Shown here one piece after another: positions 50,758-59,860 of a DNA stretch of 64,000 bases. The first letter of the stretch is position 1. Each line of letters opens with the position of its first letter. This stretch comes from Dactylosporangium siamense. GTDB lineage: Bacteria; Actinomycetota; Actinomycetes; Mycobacteriales; Micromonosporaceae. The DNA is taken from positions 1-64,000 of the forward strand of contig NZ_BONQ01000053.1 in assembly GCF_016862795.1 (NCBI RefSeq), written 5' to 3'. The notes beneath the pieces were generated by a model, which was not told where the DNA came from, ran no database searches, and saw only the letters and a list, made by a program, of their open reading frames with translations. Position numbers and translations under genes: made by a program.

Positions 50758-51485
50758 TGGACCCCAGCCGCGCCGCCCGACCTGCCGACGACGCCGTCGT
50801 CGTGGCGTACCTGCGGGACCGCGCCCCCGGCGTGCCGGCCGTGGTGTTCGACCCGGGCACCGTCACCTCCCGTGCGCGTCGCGCGCTGCGGCTGCGCCGG
50901 CGCCGGCGCCGGACCTCCGTGGCGGTCGCGGCCGGCGCGATGGCGGCCTACCTCGCGCTGGCGGTCGCCGGTCCGCTGCCCTCGCCGGGCGGCGGCACCA
51001 TGACGGTGCCGGGCAGCGGCGCCGTGCGCGCCGCGGTCGCCCGGTTCGTGCCCGGCGGACCTCCCGGGCCCGGCCAGTGGCGCGCGGACGTGGCCGGCCT
51101 CGACAAAGAGGTGCGGCCCGTCGTCGAGCGGCTCAGGATCTTCTACCTGATGGCATCGGGACCCTGCCACGTCCTGGAGTACCCGCACGGCATCTTCCGT
51201 GACGGCGGGCGGGACTGCGGCGACGACCCGGTGCCGTTCGACGCCCAGGCGCGGGCGGACTACGCCGAGGTGACCCGCGCGGTCAGGCGGTCCGGTGTCG
51301 CGGTCGAGCGGATCTACCTCAACCGCGGGGGGACCGTCGTCCAGATCCAGGACAGGTCCCGGGAGTACAACTGGGCGTACGTCTACCTGCCCGACCGCGA
51401 CTCGGCACCCGAGCAGTCCCGGCCGGATGAGCAGTGGACGCACGTCAGTGGACACTGGTGGTTCCTCCGGGAATTCGACGACTGA
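50757..51485 (+). CDS. Single-TM protein, putative anti-sigma partner of the ECF factor
   Basis: 242 residues from ATG 50757, one base into the preceding stop (TGATG), with GGAAGGA upstream. Residues 1-45 are cytosolic and end in an Arg-rich stop (ARRALRLRRRRRR). One TM follows at about 50-70, then an extracytoplasmic domain of about 170 residues with two cysteines (GPCHVLEYPHG; GGRDCGDD) that could form a disulfide. No zinc-binding anti-sigma HxxxCxxC motif is present, so the anti-sigma role rests only on coupling to the sigma gene. Confidence 0.65.
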   Translation: MDPSRAARPADDAVVVAYLRDRAPGVPAVVFDPGTVTSRARRALRLRRRRRRTSVAVAAGAMAAYLALAVAGPLPSPGGGTMTVPGSGAVRAAVARFVPGGPPGPGQWRADVAGLDKEVRPVVERLRIFYLMASGPCHVLEYPHGIFRDGGRDCGDDPVPFDAQARADYAEVTRAVRRSGVAVERIYLNRGGTVVQIQDRSREYNWAYVYLPDRDSAPEQSRPDEQWTHVSGHWWFLREFDD

Positions 51486-51499
51486 AGGGACCGGACCAG

Positions 51500-51862
51500 A
51501 TGCTGGACATCACCGTCGAACACGCGGGACGTACCGTCGACGTCGACGTCACGCCCAGGGACGCCGAAGTGCCGGCGGGGATGCTCGACGACGTCGCCGG
51601 GTGCGACGCGCGGGCGCGGCAGGCCATCCGGGCGGACCTCGACGCCGTGATCCGCGACTACCTGGACTTCGACGGCTCGGACAACCTCCCGCAGGCGCCC
51701 GAGCCCTTCCTGGCCGCGTTGCACCTCGTGCGCATCGGGCTGTATCCGGACGAGCCCGCCGCGGTGTTCGACTACACGCTGGGCCGGGACCTGACCGACC
51801 AGCTCGTCGCGGTGACCTTCGACGGGCACGGGACGGTCACCGGCGTCGCCGTGGAGAGCTGA
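51500..51862 (+). CDS. Small DUF2004-like protein
   Basis: 120 residues from ATG 51500 with AAGGGA upstream, 14 bp after the membrane protein and probably in the same transcript. The layout, N-terminal beta strands (LDITVEHAGRTVDVDV), a helix 'DARARQAIRADLDAVIRDYL', then 'AVFDYTLGRDLTDQLVAVTFDGHG', resembles the DUF2004 group. Function unknown. Its stop lies three bases before the -35 box of the MerR-type promoter. Confidence 0.6.
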   Translation: MLDITVEHAGRTVDVDVTPRDAEVPAGMLDDVAGCDARARQAIRADLDAVIRDYLDFDGSDNLPQAPEPFLAALHLVRIGLYPDEPAAVFDYTLGRDLTDQLVAVTFDGHGTVTGVAVES

Positions 51863-51863
51863 C

Positions 51864-51894
51864 TTGACTCTCCCACCGTGGGAGACCTCAGGGT
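51864..51894 (+). promoter_or_regulatory. MerR-type promoter with 7-1-7 palindrome and 19-bp spacer
   Basis: TTGACT (-35, 51864-51869) and CAGGGT (-10, 51889-51894) are 19 bp apart. The spacer holds CTCCCAC-C-GTGGGAG (51870-51884), a perfect palindrome. Overlong spacers with such palindromes are the hallmark of promoters twisted into register by MerR-family activators. Transcription should start near 51901-51902, at the GTG start codon. Confidence 0.8.
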
Positions 51895-51901
51895 GGACGG
51901 T

Positions 51902-53455
51902 GTGACCTTGTGGAGTATCGGCGACCTGGCGAAACGGACCGGGCTGCCCGTGAAGGTGATCCGGCACTGGTCCGACATCGGCGTGGTGCCGCCGACCGAG
52001 CGCAGCGCGACCGGCTACCGGCGGTATGACGCACGGGCGCTCGCCCGGCTGGAGCTGGCGCGGACCCTGCGGGACCTTGGGCTGGGCATGGCCGCGATCC
52101 GCGAGGTGGTCGACCGGGAGCGCAGCCTGCCCGAGGCGGCGGCCATCCACGCCGACGCGCTCGAGGCGCAGATCCGCACGCTGCGGCTGCAGCAGGCCGT
52201 GCTGCGGTCGGCCGCGCAGGGGACGTCGTCCCACGGGGCCGGGGAACTCGCCGAGCTGACCCGCCTCGCCAGGCTGTCCGCGGCCGAACGGACCGCCGTC
52301 GTGCACGAGTTCGTGGCGGAGGCGCTCGGCGACCTCGACGTGCCGACGTATCGTGACGGGCTCCTCGCCGCCACTCCCGACCTGCCCGACCAGCCGACCC
52401 CGGAGCAGCTCGACGCGTGGCTCGAACTGGCCGCCCTGGTGCGGACCCCGCGACTGCGGGAAGCGTTGGCGCGGATGGCCGCGTACGCCGCGGAACACGC
52501 GCCCGGCGAGCACGACGAGCACGAGGTCGAGGCGCTCCGCGACCTCACCGACCTGTGGACACAGAAGGTCACGGCGGCCATCGACGCCGGCATCATGCCG
52601 GACTCACCGGCGGCGGACCCGGTCGTGGCCAGCATCGTCGAGGCGTGGCTGCCCACCCAGACCCGCACCGACCTCCAGGTCGACGGCGACGGCGAGGCGG
52701 CCCGGCAGCGGCTGCTGGAGCAGCTGGAGGTCGCCGCAGACGCCGGCGTCGAACGGTACTGGCAGCTGCTGTGCGTCATCAACGGCTGGCCGGTGCGCCC
52801 GAGCCTGGCCGCACCCGGGCAGTGGCTGACGACCGCGCTGCGGGCGAACCCGGCCCCCGGCGCCCGCGCCGCCGGCATCGCCGCCATGCTCGACGGCACC
52901 GATGCCGACCCGGCGCAGATGCTGGCCGCCTGCGAGCGGGTCCTGGCTGAGGTCGAACTGATCGTCGCCGCCGTGCCAGCCGCCCGCTTCGGCGACCCCA
53001 CCCCGTGTGCCGGATGGGACGTGCGCGCGCTGATCGACCACCTGGTGTGGGAGAACCTGCTGTGGACCAGCCTGGCCGAGGGCGCCCCGCGGACCGACTT
53101 CGCCGCCGACCACCTCGGTGCCGACCATGTGGCCGCGTTCCGGCTCGCCGCCGCCGCGACCCGCACAGCGTTCCGGCGGCCCGGCATGCTGCGGCAACGG
53201 TACGGCGACGCGCCCGGCTGGCGGCTGGCCGAACAGGTCGTCATCGAGATGCTGGTGCACGGCTGGGACCTCGCCAGGGCAACCGGGCAGCCGACCGATC
53301 TCGCCCCGGAGGTCGCCGGGGCCGTGCTGCCCGCCGTGCGGGCGATGTACGGCGCCCTCCCCCGCACCCCCGGCGGCTCGTTCGGCCCGGAACAACCCGC
53401 GCCGGCCGGGGCGACCGCCGCCGACCGGCTCGCGGCATACCTAGGGCGTCACTGA
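51902..53455 (+). CDS. MerR regulator fused to a mycothiol-dependent maleylpyruvate isomerase-like (TIGR03086-type) domain
   Basis: 517 residues from GTG 51902 (VTLWSIGDLAKRTG). An earlier GTG at 51878 lies inside the operator palindrome, so the later start is preferred and the mRNA is probably leaderless. Residues 1-70 are the MerR winged helix (WSIGDLAKRTGLPVKVIRHWSDIGVVPP ... GYRRYDARALARLELARTLRDLGLG). A helical region of 250 residues follows. The last 185 residues match the DinB-like isomerase fold, with TPCAGWDVRALIDHLVWEN and VIEMLVHGWDLARATGQP carrying the metal-binding His. The second domain may sense a thiol or small ligand for the regulator. Confidence 0.82.
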   Translation: MTLWSIGDLAKRTGLPVKVIRHWSDIGVVPPTERSATGYRRYDARALARLELARTLRDLGLGMAAIREVVDRERSLPEAAAIHADALEAQIRTLRLQQAVLRSAAQGTSSHGAGELAELTRLARLSAAERTAVVHEFVAEALGDLDVPTYRDGLLAATPDLPDQPTPEQLDAWLELAALVRTPRLREALARMAAYAAEHAPGEHDEHEVEALRDLTDLWTQKVTAAIDAGIMPDSPAADPVVASIVEAWLPTQTRTDLQVDGDGEAARQRLLEQLEVAADAGVERYWQLLCVINGWPVRPSLAAPGQWLTTALRANPAPGARAAGIAAMLDGTDADPAQMLAACERVLAEVELIVAAVPAARFGDPTPCAGWDVRALIDHLVWENLLWTSLAEGAPRTDFAADHLGADHVAAFRLAAAATRTAFRRPGMLRQRYGDAPGWRLAEQVVIEMLVHGWDLARATGQPTDLAPEVAGAVLPAVRAMYGALPRTPGGSFGPEQPAPAGATAADRLAAYLGRH

Positions 53456-54105
53456 TCTCCGTCGATCACCAGGATCAGGGACTCACCGGCCGGCACCCGC
53501 TTGACCCAGGCGGCCAGCAGGTCGAGATGCTCGGCCAGCTCCTCGCGGGCGTCGTCGAGGTCGTCGAGGGGTTCACCGTCGACGTCGACGAGCAGCTCAT
53601 CCGGCGGGGCCGCCCGCCACCCGGTCCCCACCTCGAACTCGGCGGCGGCCGCCGCCACGGCGGCCGGCGGCAGCTCCGTCACGATCGGCCAGGTCGACCT
53701 GGGAGCGGTGCCGCGCGGCCACGGCCACGCGACGTTCGACGTCTCCCACAGGCCCGCCAGCGTCGGCAGGCCGAGCGCGCCGAGGACCGGCCCCCACGCC
53801 AGGAACATGGTTTCCTGGAGCCAGATCGCCTCCTGGTCGTACACCGGAATCCCGACGGCACTCAGCACCGGCACCAGCAGGCGGGTCACGTCACCGGCGT
53901 TGCGCTCGTCGAGACGCCCGGCGAACACGTCGGCCGCGAGCCGCGCCGTGGTCATGCCCGGCCAGGTGTGCGCCAGGTGATAGTCGAGGTCCGCCGCCGC
54001 CCCGGCCTCCTTGCCGAGCAGCTCGTCGGCGTCCTGCCCGGACCCGACGAGCGCCCACAACCGGTCCACGTCGACGCTGAACCCAAGGACTTCCCGTTCC
54101 GACAT
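53449..54105 (-). CDS. Hypothetical soluble protein
   Basis: 218 residues from ATG 54105. Acidic, no signal or membrane segment. It opens SEREVLGFSVDVDRLWALVGSGQDADELL, has a Trp/Pro segment (TSNVAWPWPRG) and ends with helices rich in Asp/Glu (EPLDDLDDAREELAEHLDLL). I do not recognise a family. Its end overlaps the end of the MerR fusion gene by 7 bp in convergent orientation. The serine hydrolase gene upstream ends four bases before its start, so the two are probably co-transcribed. Confidence 0.65.
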   Translation of the reverse strand: MSEREVLGFSVDVDRLWALVGSGQDADELLGKEAGAAADLDYHLAHTWPGMTTARLAADVFAGRLDERNAGDVTRLLVPVLSAVGIPVYDQEAIWLQETMFLAWGPVLGALGLPTLAGLWETSNVAWPWPRGTAPRSTWPIVTELPPAAVAAAAAEFEVGTGWRAAPPDELLVDVDGEPLDDLDDAREELAEHLDLLAAWVKRVPAGESLILVIDGDQ

Positions 54106-54109
54106 CCGC

Positions 54110-55045
54110 TCAGGCTAGGACGACCTGTTCCAGCGCGGCGACGGGGGTCCGCCACTGCTCCGGGTCGTCGTAGTTGCCCGCGGTGACGGCGACCGCGAGG
54201 CCCAGCTCCGGCACCACGGCGAGCCGCTGCCCGCCGTTGCCCGCGGCGAGCACCATCCGCTGGCCGGCGATGGTCTCCAGGTACCAGTGGAAGCCGTACC
54301 CCGCGCCCCAGTCCGTCCGCAGCCGCGGCTGGACCATCGTGCGGATCCATTCGGCGGGCACCACCCGGCGGCCGTCCCATTCCCCTTCCGCCAGCACCAG
54401 CTCGCCGATCCGCGCCAGGTCCCGCGGCGTCAGCCGCAGCCCGGACGCCGCGGACGCGACCCCGTCGGCGCCGGCCATCCACTCGACGGACTCGATGCCC
54501 AGCGGGTCGAACAGGGCGGTGCGGCCGTAGCGTTCGAGGGGTTGTCCGGTCCCGTCGGCGATGAGCTGCCCGAGCAGCGCGGTCGCGCCGCCGCAGTAGC
54601 TCCACCGGGTGCCGGGCGGCTCCACGACCGGCCGTTCGAGCACGTACCGGTACCGGTCGGCGGCCAGCTCCATCGCGATCTCGGCGTTGGCGGGGCTGTC
54701 GTACGGGATGTCCTCCCGCCACTCGAGCCCCAGCGACATCGTCAGCGCGTGCTCGACGCTGAGCCGCGCCCGGTCCGGCTCGGCCGCCAGGTCCGGATAC
54801 TGCGGGAAGTACCGCATCAGCGGCTGTTCCGGCGCCGGCACGAGACCTTCGCCGAGCGCGATGCCGTACAGCAGCGCCGTCACGCTCTTCGTCACCGACC
54901 GGAGGTCGTGCAGCGTGTCCGGCCCGAACCGCACGGTCCCCAGCGACCGGGCCCAGGAGGAGTCCTCGCCCTCGCCGTAGTGCTCCAGCACCGTCTTCCC
55001 GCCGCGGATCGCCACGACCGCGTGCAGCCCTTCAAGCTCGCGCAT
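54110..55045 (-). CDS. Serine hydrolase, beta-lactamase/class C penicillin-binding fold
   Basis: 311 residues from ATG 55045. The SxxK nucleophile is in DLRSVTKSVTALLYG (about residues 50-53), and the YxN-equivalent Tyr is in RWSYCGGATALLGQLI, with Cys replacing the middle residue. A late HWYLETIAGQR and 'AAGNGGQRLAVVPELGLAVAVTAG' follow the class C-like esterase pattern (GG instead of KTG). No signal peptide, so it is probably a cytosolic esterase or peptidase rather than a resistance beta-lactamase. Confidence 0.88.
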   Translation of the reverse strand: MRELEGLHAVVAIRGGKTVLEHYGEGEDSSWARSLGTVRFGPDTLHDLRSVTKSVTALLYGIALGEGLVPAPEQPLMRYFPQYPDLAAEPDRARLSVEHALTMSLGLEWREDIPYDSPANAEIAMELAADRYRYVLERPVVEPPGTRWSYCGGATALLGQLIADGTGQPLERYGRTALFDPLGIESVEWMAGADGVASAASGLRLTPRDLARIGELVLAEGEWDGRRVVPAEWIRTMVQPRLRTDWGAGYGFHWYLETIAGQRMVLAAGNGGQRLAVVPELGLAVAVTAGNYDDPEQWRTPVAALEQVVLA

Positions 55046-55134
55046 CCATGCCCCCTCGTCCCCGATGCCTTCCGATGCGATCCTTGCAAATCTCCTCCGG
55101 CGCCGCCGTCCCCGCGCGTGGCACGCTGGAGGTG

Positions 55135-55806
55135 ATGAGAAGCGGATCTGGGGCCGTCGGGGCGTTCGCCGGGCTGGGCGTGCTGTGCGTGGCGGTCTCC
55201 GTCGTCCTGTTCGGCGTGCTGCACGTGGTGCCGCCGTCGGCGGGGCTGGACTGGAGCAGCCGGACGATCAGCCAGTACGCGCTGCTGTCCAACGGCTGGA
55301 TGTTCGACGTGGCGACGCTGCTGCTCGCCGCCGGCTCCTTCGCGGTGCTGGTCGCGCTGCACCGCGCCGCCCTGGTGCGCCGGGCCGCCGCGGCCGCGCT
55401 GCTGCTGTGGGTCGCCGGCCTGGTCGGCGTGGTCTGGTTCGAGAAGCACAACTGGTCCACGGGCCCGTCGATGAGCGGCGACATCCACCGCGCCGCCAGC
55501 CTGGTCGCGTTCCTCAGCCTGCCGGCGGGTGCCCTACTGGCCGCCCTGCCCTGGCTGCGTGCCGGGCGCACCCGGCCGGCCGCGCGGCTGGTGGCCCTGG
55601 GCGGGGTCGTGTCCCTGCTGTGCTTCGCCCCGATCCTGTGGGCGCTGCTGTCCGAGCCGTGGACGGGCGTGCGCTGGTGGCGGGCGATTCCGCTGGGCGG
55701 GGTGGAGCGCCTCCTCGGCCTCGCCGAGGTGGCGACGGTGCTGCTGCTGGCCCGCTGGGCGGTGCGCGCCACCCGCCGCTCGGAGGTCTCATCGTCCTCC
55801 CGATGA
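55135..55806 (+). CDS. DUF998-type membrane protein
   Basis: 223 residues from ATG 55135; the GGAGG sits only two bases before it, so ATG 55075 (243 residues) is a real alternative. Six hydrophobic segments. The family-like features are LDWSSRTISQYALLSNGWMFDVA after TM1, and 'GDIHRAASLVAFLSLP' in the middle. It ends in a Ser-rich tail. Function unknown. Divergent from the serine hydrolase. Confidence 0.78.
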   Translation: MRSGSGAVGAFAGLGVLCVAVSVVLFGVLHVVPPSAGLDWSSRTISQYALLSNGWMFDVATLLLAAGSFAVLVALHRAALVRRAAAAALLLWVAGLVGVVWFEKHNWSTGPSMSGDIHRAASLVAFLSLPAGALLAALPWLRAGRTRPAARLVALGGVVSLLCFAPILWALLSEPWTGVRWWRAIPLGGVERLLGLAEVATVLLLARWAVRATRRSEVSSSSR

Positions 55807-55931
55807 CGCCGGGCAGCGTTTCGGACGAATTCACGTCGACGGTTCGGCCACTGCCGGTGGTTTCGTAGGTGCTGGACGCTTCGCCCGTGGTTCGATGCTG
55901 CCCAGCGTGGGATCGACAGGTGGAGGACCAG

Positions 55932-57674
55932 GTGGGGTTCGGCATCCGGTTGGCACCCGGCTTTCGGCGTCAAGTCGTGGCCTGCGCATGGGCATCGGGC
56001 CGCGGATCGCGCGGGTGCATGTAGGGGCGGGTCGCACCGGCTTCTCGACCGGGCTCGGACCGTTCAGCTACTACACCAGCGCTGGCGGCCGTCGCCGCAG
56101 CACTAGCGGCGGCCGGTCCGCCGGGCGCCGAGCAGCGGCCGGGGGGCGGCCCAACCCGCGCACAAATCGCGCAGCTGCAGCGGGACGCGCGGCGCCAGGC
56201 AGCGGAGGAGGCCTTCGAGGCCCTTGTCGCGCTGGAGCGACAGCTGACGTCGCTGCATGTCGAGGTCTTCCCGACGACCGTCGCGCCGCCCGACACCGGG
56301 CCGGAGCCGGTCGATCGGGCGGCGGTGTACAGCTGGCTGGAGCAGCGGGAGCTGGCGACGCTGGGCAGGTTCGACTTCGCCGGGCGGCGGGAGGCGAAGC
56401 AGCGCGCCCTCGGGCTGCTGGACGCGACGGTCGCGGCGGAGCAGGCGGCGCGCGCCGGCACCTACCAGGCACAGCGGGCCACCGAGATGGCGGCCTGGAC
56501 GGCGCTCGTCGAGAACGATCCTGGTGCGGTGCTCGACGTGCTGGAGGCCGCGTTCGCCGACAACGAATCCGAGGCGGTGGGCGTCAACTGCGAGCCGACC
56601 CCGTCGGGTGCGCTGGTCAGCCTGGTCGTGATGGTCGGCACCACCGCCACGCTGCCGGAACGCAAGCCCACCCGGACGGCCGCCGGGGCACCGTCGAGCG
56701 CGAAGCGGACGAAGAAGGACCTCGCCGAGCTGTACCTGCGATGGCTGGCATCCACGGTGCTGGCGACGGTGAAGGAGGCGTTCGCGGTCGCCCCCGGTGT
56801 CACCGAGGCTCAGGTCCTGGTCATCCGGCGGGACCCGGCGGCGGCCGACCCGTCCGGCTACCTGGCCGCGATGTACGCCGGCCGGTTCCACCGGCAGCGG
56901 CTCGCCGGCTGGAACTGGCCCGCCGTCGACCCGGTCGAGGAACTGTTGCGAGCCCCCGACGCCCGCCTGCACCGCAAGGGCGTCGCCCTGGAACTTGTCC
57001 CACTGGAGCTGCGTGACGAGCCTGAACTCGCCGCGGTACTGGCAGCCGTCGGCGCCGCGTACGCCGGCGGCCAGTCACTGACCGACATCGCCGACCGTTC
57101 AGGCCCGCCGGCCACGTTCCACATCGACGACGTCACGGTCGTACCGATGCCGAAGGGCGCGAACACGGCGATGCCGTCGGTGCCGGTCACGGTGACGCTC
57201 GCCTGGGATCCGGCGACCGCCGGCGTCGACCTGGATGTGAGCGCGTTACTGTGCGGCGGGGACGGCAGGGTACTCGCCCCGGACGCGATGGTCTTCTACA
57301 ACCAGCCCGCAGGCGCTGGCGGCGCGGTCCGTGCGGTCGGCCGGGACCAGCCGAGCGCGGCATCTGCCACGGACAGCATCGCGCTGGACCTGCCCGGTAT
57401 GCCGGCCGCGGTCGCGAAGGTGGTCATCGCGGTCAGCCTGGACGGATCCGGCGCCGCCGCGCTTGCGGCGGTGCACCGCCTCCGGGTCGCGGTCACCGCC
57501 GAATCCGAGGCCGTCGCGGTCTTCCCGCTGAACGGGTTGACCACGGAGACCGCCGCAGTCGCGATCGAGGTGTACCGGCGGGACGGCGGCTGGCGCGTGC
57601 GTGCCGTCGGTCAGGGCTGGGCTGACGGTCTCGCCGGTCTCGCCAGGGACTTCGGCGTCGATGTCGACGCCTGA
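55932..57674 (+). pseudogene. DUF4236-TerD fusion gene with two compensating frameshifts
   Basis: GTG 55932 follows a good GGTGGAGGA site and starts GFGIRLAPGF, then the frame must shift near 55965. Residues from 55988 read MGIGPRIARVHVGAGRTGFSTGLGPFSYYTS, a DUF4236 domain. A second shift, most simply at the G6 run 56141-56146, enters the frame with 'RAQIAQLQRDARRQAAEEAFEAL' and the open 449-codon stretch from 56325. That part ends in a TerD-type domain (VPVTVTLAWDPATAGVDLDVSALL; VFYNQPAGAGGAVRAVG). The coding sense upstream of 56325 has no start codon in its own frame. Either inactivated, misread in sequencing, or recoded. Confidence 0.65.
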
Positions 57675-57885
57675 CCCCACTCGACCTTCGGCAGGACGTT
57701 GTCGAGGGCGGTCCGCTCGTCCGCGCGAGCGTTTCGAGGAAGGTTGCCTTCTCGGGCTCGGTGAAGTTTCCCCGTTGAAACGTATACGGAACGCGACGAG
57801 GTCGTGCTGCCCCGTGACGGCGGGTTAGGCCGGGACATCGGGGGTAGGCCTCTTCGCCGTCGAGTTCCGTCGAGAGGACATCCTC
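57675..57885. other. Intergenic stretch with minus-strand coding-like remnant
   Basis: Read on the minus strand over about 57666-57795, two frames together give a protein-like stretch: RGNFTEPEKATFLETLAR in one and ADERTALDNVLPKVEWGQ in the next, joined by a frameshift. It has no start and overlaps the TerD-domain end. It may be the remains of a lost gene; I cannot name it. The rest of the stretch leads to the GTG at 57886. Confidence 0.3.
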
Positions 57886-58872
57886 GTGACCCACTCTGAT
57901 CGCGGCACGATCATGATCGCCGACTCCGACTTCGGCGACACCGAGCTCGAGCGGACCATCGTGGAGGAGGCCGGGTTCACCCTTCGCGCGTACCAGTGCA
58001 GGTCGGAGGACGAGGTGATCCGCCACGGGCAGGACGCCGACGGCATCATCACCCAGTACGCCCGGATCGGCGCGACCGCGATGCACCGGCTCCCGCGCTG
58101 CCGGGTCATCGCCCGCTACGGCACCGGCGTGGACGTCGTCGACGTCGAGGCCGCGACCCGGCGCGGCATCCAGGTCACCGGCGCGCCCGACGACTGGGGC
58201 GCCGAGGAGGTCGCCGACCACGCGATCGCGCTCTGGCTCTGCGCGGCCCGCCGGATCACCGAGTACGCCACCGCCACCCGGCACGGTGCATGGCACCGGC
58301 AGACCGGCGCGCCGATCCGGCGCGTGCGCGGGCGCGTCTTCGGCCTGCTCGGCTTCGGCGCGATCGCCAAGCTCATCACCGACCGCGCGCGCCCCTTCGG
58401 CGTCCACCTCGTCAGCCACGACCCGTTCGTCGACGACGAGGACATCCGGGCCTACGGCGTCCGCCCGGTCACCTTCGACCACCTCGTCATGGACTCCGAC
58501 TACCTCATCGTCCAGGCGCCGCTGACACCGGACACCCACCACCTGATCGACACCGCCACGCTGGCCCGCATGAAACCGGACGCGATCCTCGTGAGCACCG
58601 CCCACGGCTCCATCATCGAGGACGCCGCCCTCGCCGCCGCGCTCGAGCGCGGCACCATCGCCGGTGCCGCGCTGGACGACCTGGAGCAGCAGAGTCCGGA
58701 CAACCCGCTGCTGACCCTGCCGAACGTCATCGTGACCCCGCGCGCCGCCTACTACTCGGAGCAGTCCGTCGAAGCCATCCGGTCGATCGCGGCCGAGGAA
58801 GCCGTCCGCGTCCTCAACGGCCACGCACCGCTGTCACCGGTGAACCGGCCGCCGACCTCAGGTAGGCCTTGA
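57886..58872 (+). CDS. D-2-hydroxyacid dehydrogenase homologue with substituted catalytic residues
   Basis: 328 residues from GTG 57886. The Rossmann motif is RVFGLLGFGAIAK (about 148-160), and the fold matches the CtBP/phosphoglycerate dehydrogenase group: CRVIARYGTGVDVVDVEAA, 'LVSTAHGSIIEDAALAAALERG', 'LPNVIVTPRAAYYSEQS'. The family's substrate Arg (NTARG) is His240 here, and the catalytic His (TPHxA) is Arg286; Glu267 of DDLEQQ remains. Ordinary dehydrogenase chemistry is therefore doubtful. Its end overlaps the convergent DUF6461-like gene by 59 bp. Confidence 0.85.
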   Translation: MTHSDRGTIMIADSDFGDTELERTIVEEAGFTLRAYQCRSEDEVIRHGQDADGIITQYARIGATAMHRLPRCRVIARYGTGVDVVDVEAATRRGIQVTGAPDDWGAEEVADHAIALWLCAARRITEYATATRHGAWHRQTGAPIRRVRGRVFGLLGFGAIAKLITDRARPFGVHLVSHDPFVDDEDIRAYGVRPVTFDHLVMDSDYLIVQAPLTPDTHHLIDTATLARMKPDAILVSTAHGSIIEDAALAAALERGTIAGAALDDLEQQSPDNPLLTLPNVIVTPRAAYYSEQSVEAIRSIAAEEAVRVLNGHAPLSPVNRPPTSGRP

Positions 58873-59860
58873 GGTCCTTGGCGAGCCCCGGCCACCGGTC
58901 CCCGAAGGCGAGGCGGAGGTGCTGCAGCGACTCGAGCGGGTCCTGCCACGAATCCGCGCACAGGGCCGCGCCGAGCGCCCAGCCGGCCTGGGCGCGGCGC
59001 CAGCCCGGGTCGCGCTCCATGTCGTCGCCGCTCGGGTGCCGCTCCCAGTGCAGCCACAGGCGGTCCCGGACCGCGTACACCGCGGCCTGGCCGGGCTCGT
59101 CCAGCTGCCGGCCGGCGCGGAACGCGGCGAACGCGGCCGGCAGGGCGGGTTCGGCGCGCAGGTCGAAGGCGTCGACGGTCTGGTCGAGGAGCCAGGCCAG
59201 CGCGGCGCGCCGGTCGGCGTCGGTCGCCAGGCGCAGGGAGGCGTCGAGGTCTGCCTCGATCCCGGGGTTCGGCGGGCGCGGGTCCTCCGGCAGCGGCGGC
59301 AGGACGATCGCCGGATGGTCTCGCCGCGTCCAGTCGCCGTCGAGGGCCACGCCGGTGCGGGCCTCGATGCAGGCGAGCATCGCGGGCCGCCACGGCCAGT
59401 CCTCGTCGTCGTCCTCGTCCCGCGCCGGAAACGGAAAGTCGTCGTCCAGGGCGTCCGGGTCGGAGCCGTACCGGTCCTCGGGAAACGCGCCGTCCAGGGC
59501 GGTGACGAGCGTGCCGTACACGGCGTAGCTGAGCTGGTTGACCGAATTGACGTTCCAGTAGGCGCTGTGCACGCGGGCGCCGTCGCTGAGCTGGCGCAGC
59601 ACCTCCGGCCGGCGGCCCTCGTAGCCGTTGACCTCCAGCATGGTGACCGCCGGGCCGGCCTGGTCGAGGTAGTAGAGCCGCTCGTGCGGCCCGACGTCGT
59701 ACCCGGTGTCCAGGCCGCGGGGGCGTAGGTCGCGCGGGTCGCCGCCGAGACGCCGGACCACCTCGGCGACGTCGACCGGAACCGTGACCGGCTCCACCAC
59801 CGTCCAGCACATCGCCACCTCCAGCCACGCGTGCTCGGCCAGGAAGGTCTCGTACCGCAT
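58814..59860 (-). CDS. DUF6461-like protein
   Basis: 348 residues from ATG 59860 (MRYETFLAEHAWLEVAMCWTVV). The N-terminal 150 residues follow the DUF6461 pattern: a Trp-Thr start, 'VAEVVRRLGGDPRDLRP', 'GPAVTMLEVNGYEGRRPEVLRQLSDGARVHSAYWNVNSVNQLSYAV', and a C-terminal EDRYGSDPDAL. The following 200 residues are helical and Ala/Arg-rich. Soluble; no known function. DUF6461 proteins are abundant in actinobacteria and some lie near toxin or immunity genes, but there is no such context here. Confidence 0.7.
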   Translation of the reverse strand: MRYETFLAEHAWLEVAMCWTVVEPVTVPVDVAEVVRRLGGDPRDLRPRGLDTGYDVGPHERLYYLDQAGPAVTMLEVNGYEGRRPEVLRQLSDGARVHSAYWNVNSVNQLSYAVYGTLVTALDGAFPEDRYGSDPDALDDDFPFPARDEDDDEDWPWRPAMLACIEARTGVALDGDWTRRDHPAIVLPPLPEDPRPPNPGIEADLDASLRLATDADRRAALAWLLDQTVDAFDLRAEPALPAAFAAFRAGRQLDEPGQAAVYAVRDRLWLHWERHPSGDDMERDPGWRRAQAGWALGAALCADSWQDPLESLQHLRLAFGDRWPGLAKDLKAYLRSAAGSPVTAVRGR

